64,000 nt of DNA from Hyperoplus lanceolatus. Taxonomy: Eukaryota > Chordata > Actinopteri > Uranoscopiformes > Ammodytidae. A model generated the notes under the pieces. It was not told the origin of the DNA. It saw only the letters and a program-made list of their open reading frames with translations, and did no database searches. Below, one piece after another: positions 48,943 through 61,740 of this stretch. The position numbers and the translations under genes are program-made. Location of the stretch: positions 21,241,501-21,305,500 of the forward strand of contig CM049398.1 in assembly GCA_026929865.2 (NCBI GenBank), in the 5' to 3' direction. Positions within the stretch are counted from its first letter, which is position 1, and every line of letters starts with the position of its first letter.

Positions 48943-51900
48943 CACTCTGGGCTTGGTACTTTGTGGGGGAGCTGTGGATGCAGTTTCCTCTGTGCCCTTC
49001 TTCTGTGGTCCAGCTTCTGTAATCCCACTGGGGCTGGTCTCGCCGGTCCCCTCTGAAGCCGACACTGAACCTTCAGCTCCATCCCTGGCCGCTGGAAGAG
49101 GCCCCGGGCCCTCAGTGTCCCTCTCAGCAGCGCTCAGTTCCAGAATATATTTCTGGGTCACGTCCTCTAGAGATGGGGCATGGTCTCCTGGAGGTTTACC
49201 TGAGGTTGTAGGCTCAGCGAGGCAGTCCGTTTCCTTCAGTGGTTGAAGTTGTGGAGGTGGGGAGATGGGGATAAAGGTGGCAGGTTCACTGGCATGGCGG
49301 ACATGCTTGGGTCTGGGTTTGGGTTTGGATTGCATTGGGGTAGGGGGAAGAGGGTTGAGGTCGGTTTGGTTGTTTTGATCTTCTTGGTCCTCCAAATCCA
49401 GTTCCGGAGGCTCAAATGGGTCCTCATGAGAGAAAAACTGAGCCAGTTTGTTTGAACACTTTCTGGCAGGCCGTCGAAGCATTCTAGGGGACAGAACCCC
49501 AGCCAACCTGAGGTCAAAGTTAAACTTCTGCACATCTTTTTCCTTTTCACCTTCGTCTATTACATCATATTCTTCATCATCATGGTTATCAGAGTGGGGA
49601 GCGCATTCTGACAGGGAGCGAACCTTCTTGACTTTAGCACTGCTGTCTGCATGGTGATACGGCTCTGGCCAAAATGTGTGTTTAGACTTAACTTCTGGCT
49701 CCCACAGCTCCTCTCTTTGCTCACTCAGGATTGGCTCACTGATGGAAGGTGGGATCTGGCCAGGTTGATCCAGCTCACTGATTGGCTGAGTGCTCCCTGT
49801 CTGTCCTTTGAAATGAGGGTCATTGCGAGAAAGTAGAGGGGCATCACTACGGCGACTGGGGTCACTGAATGACTTCTTCTTGGGAGCTTTGCCATTGCTG
49901 TTGTCATCTGCCATCAGTCTGTCCATCGCACCTGGCTCAGCAACGATGCTCCTGATCACCCCACTGTAGTCATGAACACCATCGTCCCGGAGCCCACAAT
50001 CACTGTAAACTGACAAGTCACTGGCCACACTGCCCTTGTATTCAGACAAGGTGTCCCCAGTAGAGGCGTCTGGAGCCCCACCCCCTCCTCCTTTGACGGA
50101 TAGAGATCCTAACAAGTTGCTGTCTACCGAGGAGAAACTGTTGTTTCCTCCTTCTGTCACAGGACAGCACCTTTGAGGCATTGGGTCACTTAGAGATCGG
50201 TATACTGCGGACTCGCCATTTCCAACAGTTGCTATCGTTGACTCTGCATTACCGCCATTACTGGAATCAGAGCCTGTGTTGTTATTACCAGAAGGGGAGA
50301 ACTTGCGCCTACGCCGGACGGCACTTGGTGTTGCAGGGGCTTCGAGTCCTCCCCCTGCTGACCTCTGCGACAAAGCAGTGTTGGTGATGATCTCCTCAGT
50401 GGAAGTGTTGACATTGTTGATAGCAGCGTTGCTGTTCAGCTCCGTGATGATACTTTCACTCTCAGCTTTACAGGCAGGAAGAGGCAAGGAGAGACGTACA
50501 CCAACTTCATTCACACTATTTGTATAATTCGTTCTGGTCTCTGTCATCTCTTCTCTATCCTGCTTAAACCCTTCCGCCTCGTGGAGAGCAGACTGCTTCC
50601 ATACGGTGACAGGCTGCCCAAGCACATCCCTAGAAATGCGGGGCCCTAAATTAACCACTGCTGACCCCAGGAATGACCTCTCAGAGGTGTCACTGGGGCC
50701 TGTCTCTGGCTCTGTAACAATTCCTTCATCTGTCAAACTAGACTCGTGGCCTGAAAGTTCATCCACAGAGCGGTCGTAGAACATGCTTTCCTCTGAGTCG
50801 CCCTTCAGTGAGGCTCTCTCCGTTTCACTGCTCTGTCTCTTTGCCTTCTCCCTGTAGTCTGTGCCCCTGCTGTTTAGCTTCTCCAACTGCATACTTTGTC
50901 CACCCCTCTCTCTCCTTTCCCTCTCACTGTTCTCTCTCTCTCCCTCATGTTTATCCTTGTCTTTTGTGTTATTAAACTCAGCATGTAGATCGGTACTTGT
51001 CTCATCCTTAACGCTAATTTCTGCTTTCACTGTCTCCTCATTAGTTTTCTTGACCTGGAAACATTCATCCACCAAAGCATTGTCATTTCTAATTACATCA
51101 ACATCATTATCATCATCTTCCCTAGTACTCATTTGGCAGATATCTCGAATGACCTGCCTGGCTTCCTGCACATACCTCTCCTGCAAAGGAGGAATCCCTA
51201 CCTCATCCTCATCATCAAATCCATAATCCCTCATTCTTTGTCCTCTCCCAGCCCTAAAATCACCCCCGTCACTTTCTACTTCCCTATCTGACACAGACAC
51301 CCTCTCCCCATCCCTCTCTCCATCTAAGTCAAGCTGCTGCTCAGAGGAGCTCCTCTTCGTGATGCAACCTGTCAAATAACACCTCACAGCTGTTGTGGGT
51401 TTGTCTGAATAAGTGAAGGATTTGGCACGCCGCAGGGTGGCTGTCAGGTCTTTAAGTGACGGGCGACGACCAGAAGATAGAAGGGTGCCACCATGAGTCC
51501 GTGAGCCCATCCGATACACTGATGAACCGTCCACGACCCCTGATTTGTCTCCACTCGTTTTCCGCACCTTGAGCTCTGACAGGTCAGATTTGAGAAAGCT
51601 TAAGAGTGACATGGTTTCTGAGGTGATATCAGGATTGGACATGTATATTTGGTTTTTATTATTATCATATAACCCATCCCCACCTATTGTCCTCCTTGCA
51701 ATTGTCTCGCCACCCCTAGCCCCTTCCCCACCTTCTCTGGCAAGTACACTAGGTAAATGGGCGACAGTGGGCACAATCTTGGGGCGCACACACACAGGGG
51801 CATGGGAGGAGTTATCCCCATGGCCAAAGCTTGGAGAACGGTACATGGTGAAATTCCCATGATAAGTTTTACTCAACATGGACAAGGATGGAGTTCTGCT

Positions 51901-54213
51901 AGTGCTGCTTCCTGCCCCGTCTGTGTTATAACACACATTTGTTGCACGGTTAGTGCAGTGAGGCTGATTGTCCTCCTTCAGTGTCTCAGTGCTGGAGTAT
52001 CGGCTGCTGCTACGCAAACCACCAGGCCTGGAAGCAAAAGAAGGAATATTGACCTTTGACACACGTGATACACCAGGAAGTGTCGTGGATGTCACAGGTG
52101 AGGAGATGCGCTCCCATTGCTGCACTCTGGCTCTGTTGCTATGCCTACTGGGTTCTCTTGCAGAGTGGCTACGAGATACTGTACCCACAATTTCTCCTCC
52201 TTTGTTTTGCTGGTGATTCCTCTCTAAGTGATCCATTTTCACAGCTGTGTCACTGTCACTGTCTTCTGATTCGCCGTCATGATCATCGTAATCATCACGG
52301 CCTGCAGTTGGAGCAGCTCCACTGAACCTCTTTTTCTTTCTTAGCGAGCGGCGGCGCACTGCCTCTCGACTGTGGGGGCCTAAAGAACCAGGGCTGTCCT
52401 CCTCACTGCCTGAAGACCTGCCAATGCTCTTTGCACCCCACCATCCATTTTTACTGCGGGATAAATAGCTGCCTGCTCGCTCTGTGATGCACCTTTCTCC
52501 TGGTCTGTAGGAGATGGAAGGAGCAGGGCCGGAAGGGACACTCCAACTGCCACCTCCACCTCTTCTTCTCCTGGTGTGCTCCTCCTCTTCGTCTCCAGAG
52601 CTAAACCTCCAGCGGGAGCTGAGGGAAGAGGTAACTCTTGCTGGGGCTCTTAGCTCAGTGGAGGGAGTTACAGTAGAGGAGGAGGAGGTAATAGCTTTAT
52701 CTGGAGCTGGAGCAGAGTGTGGGGAGGAGGAGGAGGAGGTGGGGGCTGGCTCTCTAGAGGAGCTATGTGAGGAATGTAAACTATCCGTGGGCAGCCCGAC
52801 CCCCTGTCTATCCCTTCTCTCCCTCACTGTCGAATGCTGAAGAGAGGAGGAGCAGGAGGAGGTGTCTGAGCTCAGCGATCGACTCCAAGACGAAGTAGCA
52901 GGGGGTTGAAGGTCAGGGCCGGGGTCAGATGTTACCCTCTTGGTCCTGGGGGTCTTCTGGGGAGCCTCTGCCTCAGTCCCGGGTGTATGAGATCTGAAGG
53001 GAGATGGTTTAATCCTTTGGTAGCGGCTACCCCCAGCACAACTGTTACTGCTACTGCTTTGAAAAGTATTTCTGCCAGCCACTTTGTTGTTAGAACTCTG
53101 TATCTCTATGTGTGCCTCCTCATCATTAGAGAACTGCTGGTGGTCAGCTTTGGAATAAAAGTCCATATCGTAACAAAAGGTCTCCTTAGCAGTATTGCTT
53201 TCTCTGTTCTGTGATCCCACTTTGCATTGGCAATGCAAAGGCAGGCTACTGGCTTCATTAGCAGAGCTGCAAGGTGAAAGTTTGTCACTTCTATCGGAGA
53301 GAAAAGCACTATCACTTTGGCTGATCTCTTGTAGATGGCCTCTGCCGGCTGCTTTTAATTTGCTTTGTCTCGCATCAAAAATTTGTCTAATTTTGGTGAC
53401 ACTGGGCCACTTGTCAGGGTTGAGGGGAATATAGTCACCGTGGTGTGTAGAGAGATAACTTCTGTGGGATTTACATGGTGGAGGAACCCCTCTACTAGTA
53501 ACATCCTCCTCATCATCTGTAGTCAAAGTCTTTCTGTGATCAGAGGGACATGCATTGATCTGTGAATAATCTCTCTTACCAGAGTTGCTGCTGCAGTCGG
53601 TTGATAAACGTGTCAAAATCCGATTCTCACTTTTCCTCTCGGAGTCGGAGCCTGACACAGAGTCACAGTCAGAGTGAAACTTTTGCACTTTGCTGTCAGT
53701 GCACGACTCCACGGTAGCAGTATCACTATCTTTGAAATATCCACCACTGCTGTCCTCGTGAAAAGATTTTCGAAAGGGAGACCCGTCTTTCCTGGGTTCC
53801 CTGGCCCTGGGGAGAGTGCTACTGCCCCGCGTCACCACCGCGCCGTCACCCTTAGAGTCTCTGTGCGTACCGGCGGAGCTACTGCTGCTGCTGAACTTCT
53901 CACTGAGTTGGCGGATGGATGGAGAAATAGAGGAGAGAGGAGTGGAGGAGCCTCTCTTTGGGTCTGCGGTTGGGAGGCCGGCGGTGGTGGCAGCAGAGAT
54001 TTTGGAAACTTTTCTTGACACACTGACATTACGCGTCGCCAAGGGCTGTTCTGCTTTGCTGGGCTCCGGGGGAAGGGCGACACCAGCTGCCTCCAAATCC
54101 CCTGATTTGTGTTGTGTGTTTTGGTCTTCACTCCTGTTGGCGCTCCAGGATCCCAACTTTTTGAAAGAGACGCTGCGATACACAGCCGCATTCTTCCTTT
54201 CTCTTGCTGCCAT
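48943..54213 (-). CDS. arhgef17: ARHGEF17 (TEM4/p164-RhoGEF) coding exon 1, 1757 codons
   Basis: This is the giant N-terminal exon of a RhoA-specific guanine nucleotide exchange factor linked to actin and cell junctions. The start ATG (54213) has a strong context (AACAATGG). The frame is open to the phase-0 donor AGAGTG|GTGAGT. Conserved short motifs in the human ARHGEF17 order include YRSVSFKKL (about residue 12), WPSVTKIRQIF (about 269), SSSRYSSTETLKED, SNPDITSETMSLLSFLKSDL (about 860), PSLKDLTATLRRAKSFT (about 915), YVQEARQV (about 1013), ESSLTDEGI (about 1155), YRSLSDPMPQR (about 1337), SVDSNLLGSLS, APKKKSFSDPSRR (about 1445), RHASEPATFIPI (about 1640) and APSLEDVTQKYIL (about 1680). Between them the protein is Ser/Arg/Glu-rich and probably disordered. 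It is longer than the corresponding human region (about 1060 residues by my recollection). The catalytic DH begins in exon 2. Confidence 0.96.
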
Positions 54214-57200
54214 TGTTCATGACTTTCTTTGTTAGTTTTCACGCACACATTTTAACTCCATGGGTAGTAGTACAGATCCGTGCACCTTTTGGAATTGCGG
54301 TCCATTTCACCTCCGTAGACTAACGGCACGAAAACCCAACAACTGTCAACCTTTATCTAAACGTTATTGTTGGCAAGCTTCAAACTGCACCGTAACTAGG
54401 TTAATCAAGTGATACACTCTTCCGCGAGCAAATTGAGTGCTATTCCGTTATTAAAACTTACATGTTGTCGATTCCCGAAGCCGCATCCGTGCAAGGAGGA
54501 AAAGCCGCAAACCTACAACTTTTTTTTGGGACAAAACTTTCCCAACCTGTTCACAAACACAGCGTTTCGATTGTTATCCCTTACTTTTTCTAAACTTCTG
54601 CCCATCGCCAGGTTAGCACGCCTGCGCGGGCCCGACGCACCATTCACAGTTAATCCTCAAAATGTTTGTGGATTCCTTATTTTGGCAAGATTTGGTTTTC
54701 CGTGACTTGTGTTGTTTTTTGCATGTTAATGCCTGAGATAGGGCAGAGGGGTGGGCGGGACTAGGGGTATAGGGGCTGTCATAGCCCCCTCGGGGATTGA
54801 GAGGAAAAGCTTTTTCTTTTTTGATAGAAGGCAGATACTGTGGACAAACTAGATGTAATTATAGCCCTTTCCCTTGCGAAAAAGACAGTAGGCCTAGCAC
54901 CGGCAGGAGATTAAGACAGAAGATTACATTGGCCTATCTAGAGCGACATTTTGGATCTGCAGCATTTTTTGTCAAAACTTATAAATATCCCTCGGAAGAT
55001 ATAACGGAACGCACACTCTTCATTACCAGAATGCAATATCATTTTACAGTGTTGCTGTATTTTGAGGTGAAGGCTCTAAGAGAAAACCAGCGAATGCAAA
55101 GGCCTACACTTTGATTTAACACTGAATTGGTAACTGCATATTCAGCAACAGCTGTGTACCACATTGTGTTATGATGGTGTTGGGGAGTTAATAGTATAAG
55201 CATTCAGGAGTGTGGAAAAACAAAGAAAAAGTTTTTTACCCATGCACAATAACCCCTCTGTGGTGCTTCCCATGTGGCTGTCTGGTTAACAGGTCCTTTT
55301 GTTCCACAGGGGAATTCTGTGTTGCATTCCCTGTGAGGAGAAGCTGACTGTAGCGTCCTCCACAGTCTGACCTGTGTAATGTCGGGTCATTGGTGGTAGT
55401 CAATAGATAATTTTTTTGTAAGTGGACGCTGTATTTGTTGAATTCTCTATCACTTGGGGCAGGATTAATTTTTTTTTATTATTATTTCATATGACCTTTG
55501 TTTGACTCGCTAAACAATTTCAAACAAATTACAAGACTTTTCAAAACATATGTATATTTTATAAATATTCATACCAAACGCTGTCATTTCGAAATTGTGG
55601 ATTAATTCATAAATACTTATCACTTTAATATACAAGCATTGCACATATAATATCTGGACATCTCCTCAAAGTTGGCTTGGTTACAAATGTATTCAGCCAA
55701 CTTTCCAAACGTATCATCCTTTCATTGGTCTGACCAACCTGCTGAGAGGAAGGGTAAAAGTTCATGTGTTGTTACAAAAATACTATTTTTGAAATAATGT
55801 AATAATTTTTTAATGGCTGTTTTCAGTTACTTTTACATTTTCATGACATGCGGAACTGTTTGACAGACACCTCAAGAAGGTTGCATGGTAAGAGAAAAAA
55901 AACTTGATAGGCTATATAAAAAACATAAATGTTACTTTTTCGATCAACATAATTATGTCTATGTAACAAAAATAAAATGCTATCAATGTAAATACTCTGA
56001 AAAAATGTAATTTTTTCTAAATAATAATACTGATTTACAGTCATAAATTGACACAGTGCACATCCATCTGAATTTCTCTAAACTGACCTCACACAAGACC
56101 AAAATAAAATCGGAAATATTCAACCAAACAGACACACGAAACAACTACTCTGCAGTCAATTTTTGCTAAAAGCCCGACATACATTATATCACTACAGTAC
56201 TGTACAGACATACATGCATTAAAACATTCCTGACATTATTAAGCACATGACCTCATATTGCTGTTAAAATGTCCCTTTCATTTAAAATGCATGAAAATTA
56301 CAAGTCCACATTTAATCGACAAACACAACATGTTTTCCCTCATGGGGCTAAAAACTCAGTGTTTTGATATAAAGCTGCCTGAAGGTTGTCTGTTACAGTG
56401 GCTTCATAGCTATTTAAAAACTGCTGGCAATTTAAATGCATTTAAAAATGCATACTAGCAAAGAAAATTGTAAAACAAACATAGCATTGAAGTTAAGCTA
56501 CAGCAATATGCAGTTACAAAAAAAACACCTCTGCATTTATGTTCATTCAACATTAAAAATGACAACATTTTTTACTTAGTAGCTCAGTTAATTGGTATAA
56601 CTCCACGTGCAATACCGATAGATGGCCAAATAAAAGATGATTAAGACCATTGTATCCAGTTCGAGCTACGAAACAATACACAGGTGATTTCTTGGAACAG
56701 AAATCCTAATTCCATGGGAAGGGTTTACACACCAGGGTTCAGCCTTAAGTTAGTCCCTATATTAAACGTTCCCTTCCGTTAAAGCATTTATTGCACCCGA
56801 TTGCATTTTTTCCCTCCCTTTTTAATGAATCAACATGGCACAAACCTTTACATTGATTTCCTTGTTCACTGCAGAATGGTTATGGTTATGGTTTATTGGC
56901 CTACTTATTTTGGTATGAGCTGGATATTGTAGATTGTAGCAGCTAAAATATAATCCTTATTGGATAAAACCATGTCAATAACTATAAAAACACATTTCAA
57001 AGATCACAACCAACATTTCAGTGCAGTTGGGTGCACACACCCTCCAGTGGAAAACACACAACAACAAGCCTTAAACTTGGATAATGTTAAAACAAGACCA
57101 AGTGTCACCTTTACTGGACAACACAGTAAAAATCTTCACATGAAAGTCTTATAATCCGTATAAAATGCACAAAAAAAATCCCAAATTTCATCAAACAAAA

Positions 57201-57676
57201 AAGTTAATTTACAAAAAAATGTACTATCCAGTGCACAGCGGAGACTGAAAGTGAACATGCCACAGATAATTGAGACAATGCACAATGTGAATGCTCCGGT
57301 CTGCAGATAATATAGCAAGCATCATGTACATTACATGTACAGATACAATAATAATGACATAGAGATACTACACAATCAGGAATCTCTATGAGAAGAAGTC
57401 CAAAATGTCTGATTTCCCAAGAAAAAATACACAGGTAAATTGTGTTAGACTGTGGTAAGTTGTCTTCTTAGTTTTCACAGTTCATGTGTACCTTTGTATA
57501 ATATTACAAACGTTATGTTTTGTCGCTAAATACTTCTTGCTATGACAGTACCTCTTAATAGGAAGTTACAGTTCTTCATTAAAGTGAGTGGAAAGTTAAA
57601 GGACTTTACGGCATACTGGCAATTACCACTGGTGTAGCAACAAGAATTTTAGAAAAACTGTTGGAAGTCTATTCGC
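54214..57676. other. Intergenic: ARHGEF17 5' UTR/promoter side and P2RY6 3' side
   Basis: The first 400-500 bp above the ARHGEF17 ATG are the likely 5' UTR and promoter. A short upstream frame (ATG at 54250, stop after three codons) and a GC-rich patch (CGCCTGCGCGGGCCCGACGC, about 54620) lie there. I see no TATA box I would trust. Between 55100 and 57676 the DNA is AT-rich and frame-poor. Candidate minus-strand polyadenylation signals for P2RY6 are the AATAAA complements at 56787-56792 and 56892-56897. No repeat termini were recognised. Confidence 0.4.
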
Positions 57677-59200
57677 TCACACACTGGTGCCCTTTTCCTT
57701 GGTGGTGGTGACTCTGAGCATAAACCTTTTTGTGCTCTGGCGGTAGCGTGGCTGGGTGAAATAAAACAGAATTGGGTCCAGAAAGCTGTTCATGCTGGCA
57801 AACGGCCTGGTGCTCTTATAGATGATGGAGAACAGGTTCCTTGTCTTGCACGGGGCATTGGGCAGAGTGCGCACCATCAGGTACATGGTCTTGGTTAAGT
57901 GGAATGGCAGGAAGCTTATGCAGAACACCGTCGCCACTACAACAATCATTCTCACCGCCGTGTCCCGTTTCTCCGCGCTGGCCTTGCAGACACCACGGAG
58001 GGCCACCGGGCGACAGAGGACGTGGGCCATCCGACAGTAGCAAACCATCACACCCATGAAGGGCAGCAGAAAGCCCAGGAAGGTCAGAGCCATGCCGTAA
58101 GGATAGTATTCCAGAGAACGCGTCGGTGTGCTCAAGTCGTAGCACACCGTGCGGTTACGCTGGATTCCAGTCGCGGCAAAGTGAAAAGTGGGCGCACACA
58201 GGACAATGATCACCAGCCATACGCCTCCACAGATATACCAGGCCAGCCGGCGACCACCCTCCTTGTGCCAACTGGCCAGAGGATGGCAGATGCCCACGTA
58301 ACGCTGCACACTAATGCAGGTGAGGAAGAGGATGCTGCCATGGAGATTACTGAAGTAGGAAAAAGGGGTCAAAGAAAATACTGTTAAGTTGAATCTTTCT
58401 TAAGCTACATTGTATTGTATCATATTTGCATTTGGTGGTGTCACCTTGTATCAAAACGGCAGCTGTGCAATGTCCAGTCAAGGTTAAACATGACCCACTT
58501 GTGCTTTTTTTCACTCTTCATATGTAAAATCTTTTGTAACCCCATCAGTGCCTATGAGGGGAGACTGCACAATCCTATGCGCTGTTATTTGTATTATTTA
58601 TGGCATCTCATATAAGCAGAGTTTTCTGTAAATGTGTTCAGATGATTTAGATCCTCTGAGGCTTATATACACACACACACACAATATATACTTTTAACGC
58701 ACAGCTGTAGAAAGAAATCTTTTTTTTGCCAATATTCACTATCAGTATGAAGTATCTCACCTGTAGAACTGAAACCTGACCAATTTACAGGCAAATTCCC
58801 CAAAGGGCCAGTAGTCATGGCTGCCATAGTTGTAGATGAGCAGAGGAAGTGACATCACATACAGGAAGTCGGCTATGGCCAGGTTGAGCATATAGATGTT
58901 GCTTCTGGACAGATTGGGCCGAGTCCTCCATATCTTCAGGATGACGGCAGTGTTCAGAGGAAGGCCCAGCAAGAAGACAACGGTGTAGACAGCGGGAAGT
59001 AAAATACGTTTAAAGTCTTCCTTATAGGTGCAGCGGAGGCCTCCTCCTAACCCACTCACACTGCTGAGGTTGCTGATGCTGGTGACAAAGCTGTCGGCCG
59101 CGTACGGCTCTGTCGGGTGTTCGCTGTTCGAGAAGAAGTCCAGAGGGAACGTTTTGGAGATGACCGTTTCCGTTGCGAAGGAGTTGAGAGATTGGGGCAT
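57677..59200 (-). CDS. p2ry6: P2Y purinoceptor 6-like GPCR, two coding exons, 370 aa
   Basis: A Gq-coupled plasma-membrane receptor for extracellular uridine nucleotides (UDP in mammals). Exon A is 59200-58761 and exon B is 58349-57677. They join in phase 2 across a 411-nt intron (CTACAG|GTGAGA ... CTACTTCAG|TAATC). Together they give exactly 370 codons plus stop. Key residues: N44 in an N-glycosylation site, TM2 LNLAIADFLY with D111, C138 before TM3, Q162-R163-Y164 in the DRY position, and ICHPL. GIQRNRTVCYDL in loop 2 (C216) is identical to human P2Y6 as I recall it. FHLTK (H297, K300) in TM6, TRPFAS (R328) in TM7 and DPILFY (D338) follow. These are the nucleotide-binding and family-signature positions of P2Y6. 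The start was chosen because an acceptor (CTCCTCCAG at 59211) precedes AATGTGAAGATG. A 5' UTR exon therefore probably lies upstream. Confidence 0.95.
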
Positions 59201-59394
59201 CTTCACATTCTGGAGGAGAGACAGGGAGAGAAACGAGGGGCTTGTTACTTTGATTTTAATATACATTCTTTAACAATGGAATTCTGAGCTATTGGCCATA
59301 TCAAAGTGTCAGGGAGATATTACTATTCCAAATTAAACGCTATACTCAAAGAAATGCAAAGCAGTTATGCTTAAAACTTAACAATAACGCTTAA

Positions 59395-59768
59395 ACCTGC
59401 AGTGTGTAGAAATTTGGGTTTTATTTCCAATCAGATTTTGTAGAAAGTAATTATAATATCCATAAGTACATTTAATTTAGTGCATAATAGCTGAATTTTT
59501 TTTTTTTAATTATTATTTTTTCCCTTAGAAAGGGTATCATATATGTCCATATTTCTGCATATTTTGGACCATGGCCTAGTGCCGCCATCTTGAAAGTGTC
59601 ATAGTTGGAATGTCATCAGGTGCATTGTTTAACATTTAGAATTGTTCTTGTCCTTGAAGGCCACTATAGCTTCTGTTATTATTCAAAAGGGTTGGGGTTA
59701 CCCAGGGAGCGTTGCATTCTAGAACTTTGTAGAACTTTCTTGATGATGTCATATTACACACTGCACCT
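59395..59768. mobile_element. TTAA-flanked miniature DNA element, 374 bp
   Basis: TTAA flanks both ends (59391-59394 and 59769-59772). The terminal inverted repeat is ACCTGCAGTGTGTA on the left and, complemented, AGGTGCAGTGTGTA on the right. A TTAA target fits the piggyBac or Kolobok superfamilies. This end sequence is one I know as very abundant in teleosts. No coding capacity. Confidence 0.8.
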
Positions 59769-60760
59769 TTAAGGGATATGTTGTATTTGAAATTGAAAGT
59801 TTACTTGCATTTAACAGGGATGAGAAAAAGTAATGCAACATAGGTAATGTACCAGTATAGTGCATCCAGCTATAGCTGATGAGCTATTTTAGCATTAACA
59901 GATTTATCTTTTAACTAACAGACTGTGTGCACAAATTTGTGCCTATAATGTGCATGCCTGTGTGTGTATGTAGTTAAAATGTTGTTTTTTGGAGTTCTGC
60001 AGTGGAGATGTGATGACTGAGTTAGTACTACTACTGTCCATCAGAGGGCACAAGAGATCACAATTTGTTTTATTTAGGCCATCAACATATCCAACACCAC
60101 AGAGGCAAGCAATAACATTGAGCACATACTTGACACTAAATTTAGAAAAGTATTGATGAGTCTACATTTTACCAATCGGACAACAAGGTTTAGTAAATCA
60201 TAATGGCTTTATGAGAGTTAAGTATGAACTGAGCACAATCCAAGATCAAACTAGCAAGGCTACGTTTGACACATATTTGCAGGGTAGCTATGACAAATGG
60301 GACAAGACAGGGAAACAGTATTACCGTTTCAATATTTTCAAGTTTTTTAAATAAATCACTTTTGGTTGAACTGGTCACAACCGGTAGATGTATGCAAGTG
60401 TGATAACAGCTTGCAACTGGTAATTTCTTCCTTTAAAAAGGAAAAACAGGTACAAAAACACTAGTTTATTTTGTATTTCAGGTCATCATATATTTCTGAA
60501 ATTCAATATTAACCAACAAAATAACTACCTACCAGGTTAATGTGATGGGGTAATAACTAAAATAATTATTATCAATGATATGAAGTTGGAAAGAATAAAT
60601 ACAAACAACGTTGACCAAATCAAACGATTATCTATTGATTTGCATTGTATTATATGCGTCCCTAATAACTGTACTTCACCTGTGCTCTTATACAAGACAG
60701 TCACTGTGTATTTAGCAGCAGTATTTGCAAGACAAAATAAATAGTGGAAATAAAATAAGA

Positions 60761-61076
60761 TAGCCTGGTCCTACCAGACCATCGTACTTAATTTCATTTG
60801 TACAGAAGGTCTGGAATCGCTCAATTGACAAACGTTCCCTCACTTGAAGACGTTTAAAACTATTGGATCTGCCGAGTGCAACTCTGGATCAGCCAACCAA
60901 TCGCATAACGTTTGGTCGTGACATATTCATGTGCCGACTTCTGAGCCACTCCTTCTATTCGCTGATTTGACTGGTAGAAATCTGGCTGGATAGAACCCAC
61001 TAATATACCACACACCCTGACTACTGAAGGGAAATGAAAATTGAGCGGAAGTTTGTAGGCGGGCGGTGCCAGGCTG
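60761..61076. mobile_element. 316-bp miniature element with perfect 9-bp duplication
   Basis: AAAATAAGA occurs exactly at 60752-60760 and 61077-61085. The short TIR is AGCCTGG and CCAGGCT. A 9-bp duplication fits Mutator-like elements, but the very short TIR is unusual for them. The interior (CCAATCGCATAACG, GGCGGGCGGTGCCAGG) belongs to a common teleost repeat type. Confidence 0.75.
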
Positions 61077-61309
61077 AAAATAAGAGGCAGCCCATTATAA
61101 TAATGTAATCCTACCATCACTTGTAACATGTGGAAGTTGGACAGCTGCAAATTTTGAAATGAAATGAAAACCACTGAAGACATCTGTTCTCCCACTCGCA
61201 GCTTACAGTGTCTGGAACAGGCTGACATTTATCAACAATCTTAATTACTTCTGCCACCACCACCAATATCAGAGATACCCCTGTCTTTCATAGCAGCATT
61301 TGGGCAACT

Positions 61310-61439
61310 AAGGGCCGGTTTCGCAGACATGGATTAAGCCTAGTTCTGGACTAAATTGTACTTTCAATGGACAATCTCCATTCAAAATTCCATTTAGTCC
61401 AGGACTAGGGTTAATCCATGTCTTTGAAACTGGCCCTAA
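61310..61439. mobile_element. Short palindromic MITE, about 130 bp
   Basis: AGGGCCGGTTTCGCAGACAT, GGATTAAGCCTAGTTCTGGA and CTAAAT are mirrored by ATTTAGTCCAGGACTAGGGT, TAATCCATGTCTTTGAAACT and GGCCCT. The whole element can fold on itself. It is a familiar fish MITE type. The outer bases (TA on the left, AA on the right) do not give a clean target duplication. Confidence 0.8.
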
Positions 61440-61740
61440 GTGATTTATTGATTTAAGCCACCTACTTCCTAACCTTGTCAGACTGTGTGACTCATGACGT
61501 TTCACAACTAGCACCCCTTCCACTGAATAGGTGTGCATGTGTCACAATGCGTACAATGCACGGTGTCTTGTAACAGCTAAAAACATTGTCTGTGTGTGTG
61601 CTTGTATGTGTGGGTTTTAAGTTTACTCCTGTGAGTGGGTGCATGACGTTGATATTTTTTGGGATAGTAGTGATGCATGATCTCCTATTTCCTGATAAGA
61701 GTAATTGAAGGAGAGGGTTGAAAGGAAATAGAGCACTAGC

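Noticed and set aside
48953..54235. Many plus-strand and alternative minus frames of 60-140 codons over ARHGEF17 exon 1
   Set aside because: They are shadows of the 1757-codon exon, with no recognisable similarity.
57822..58387. Plus-strand frames of up to 162 codons over P2RY6 exon B
   Set aside because: Antisense to a clear seven-helix receptor exon, with no family motif.
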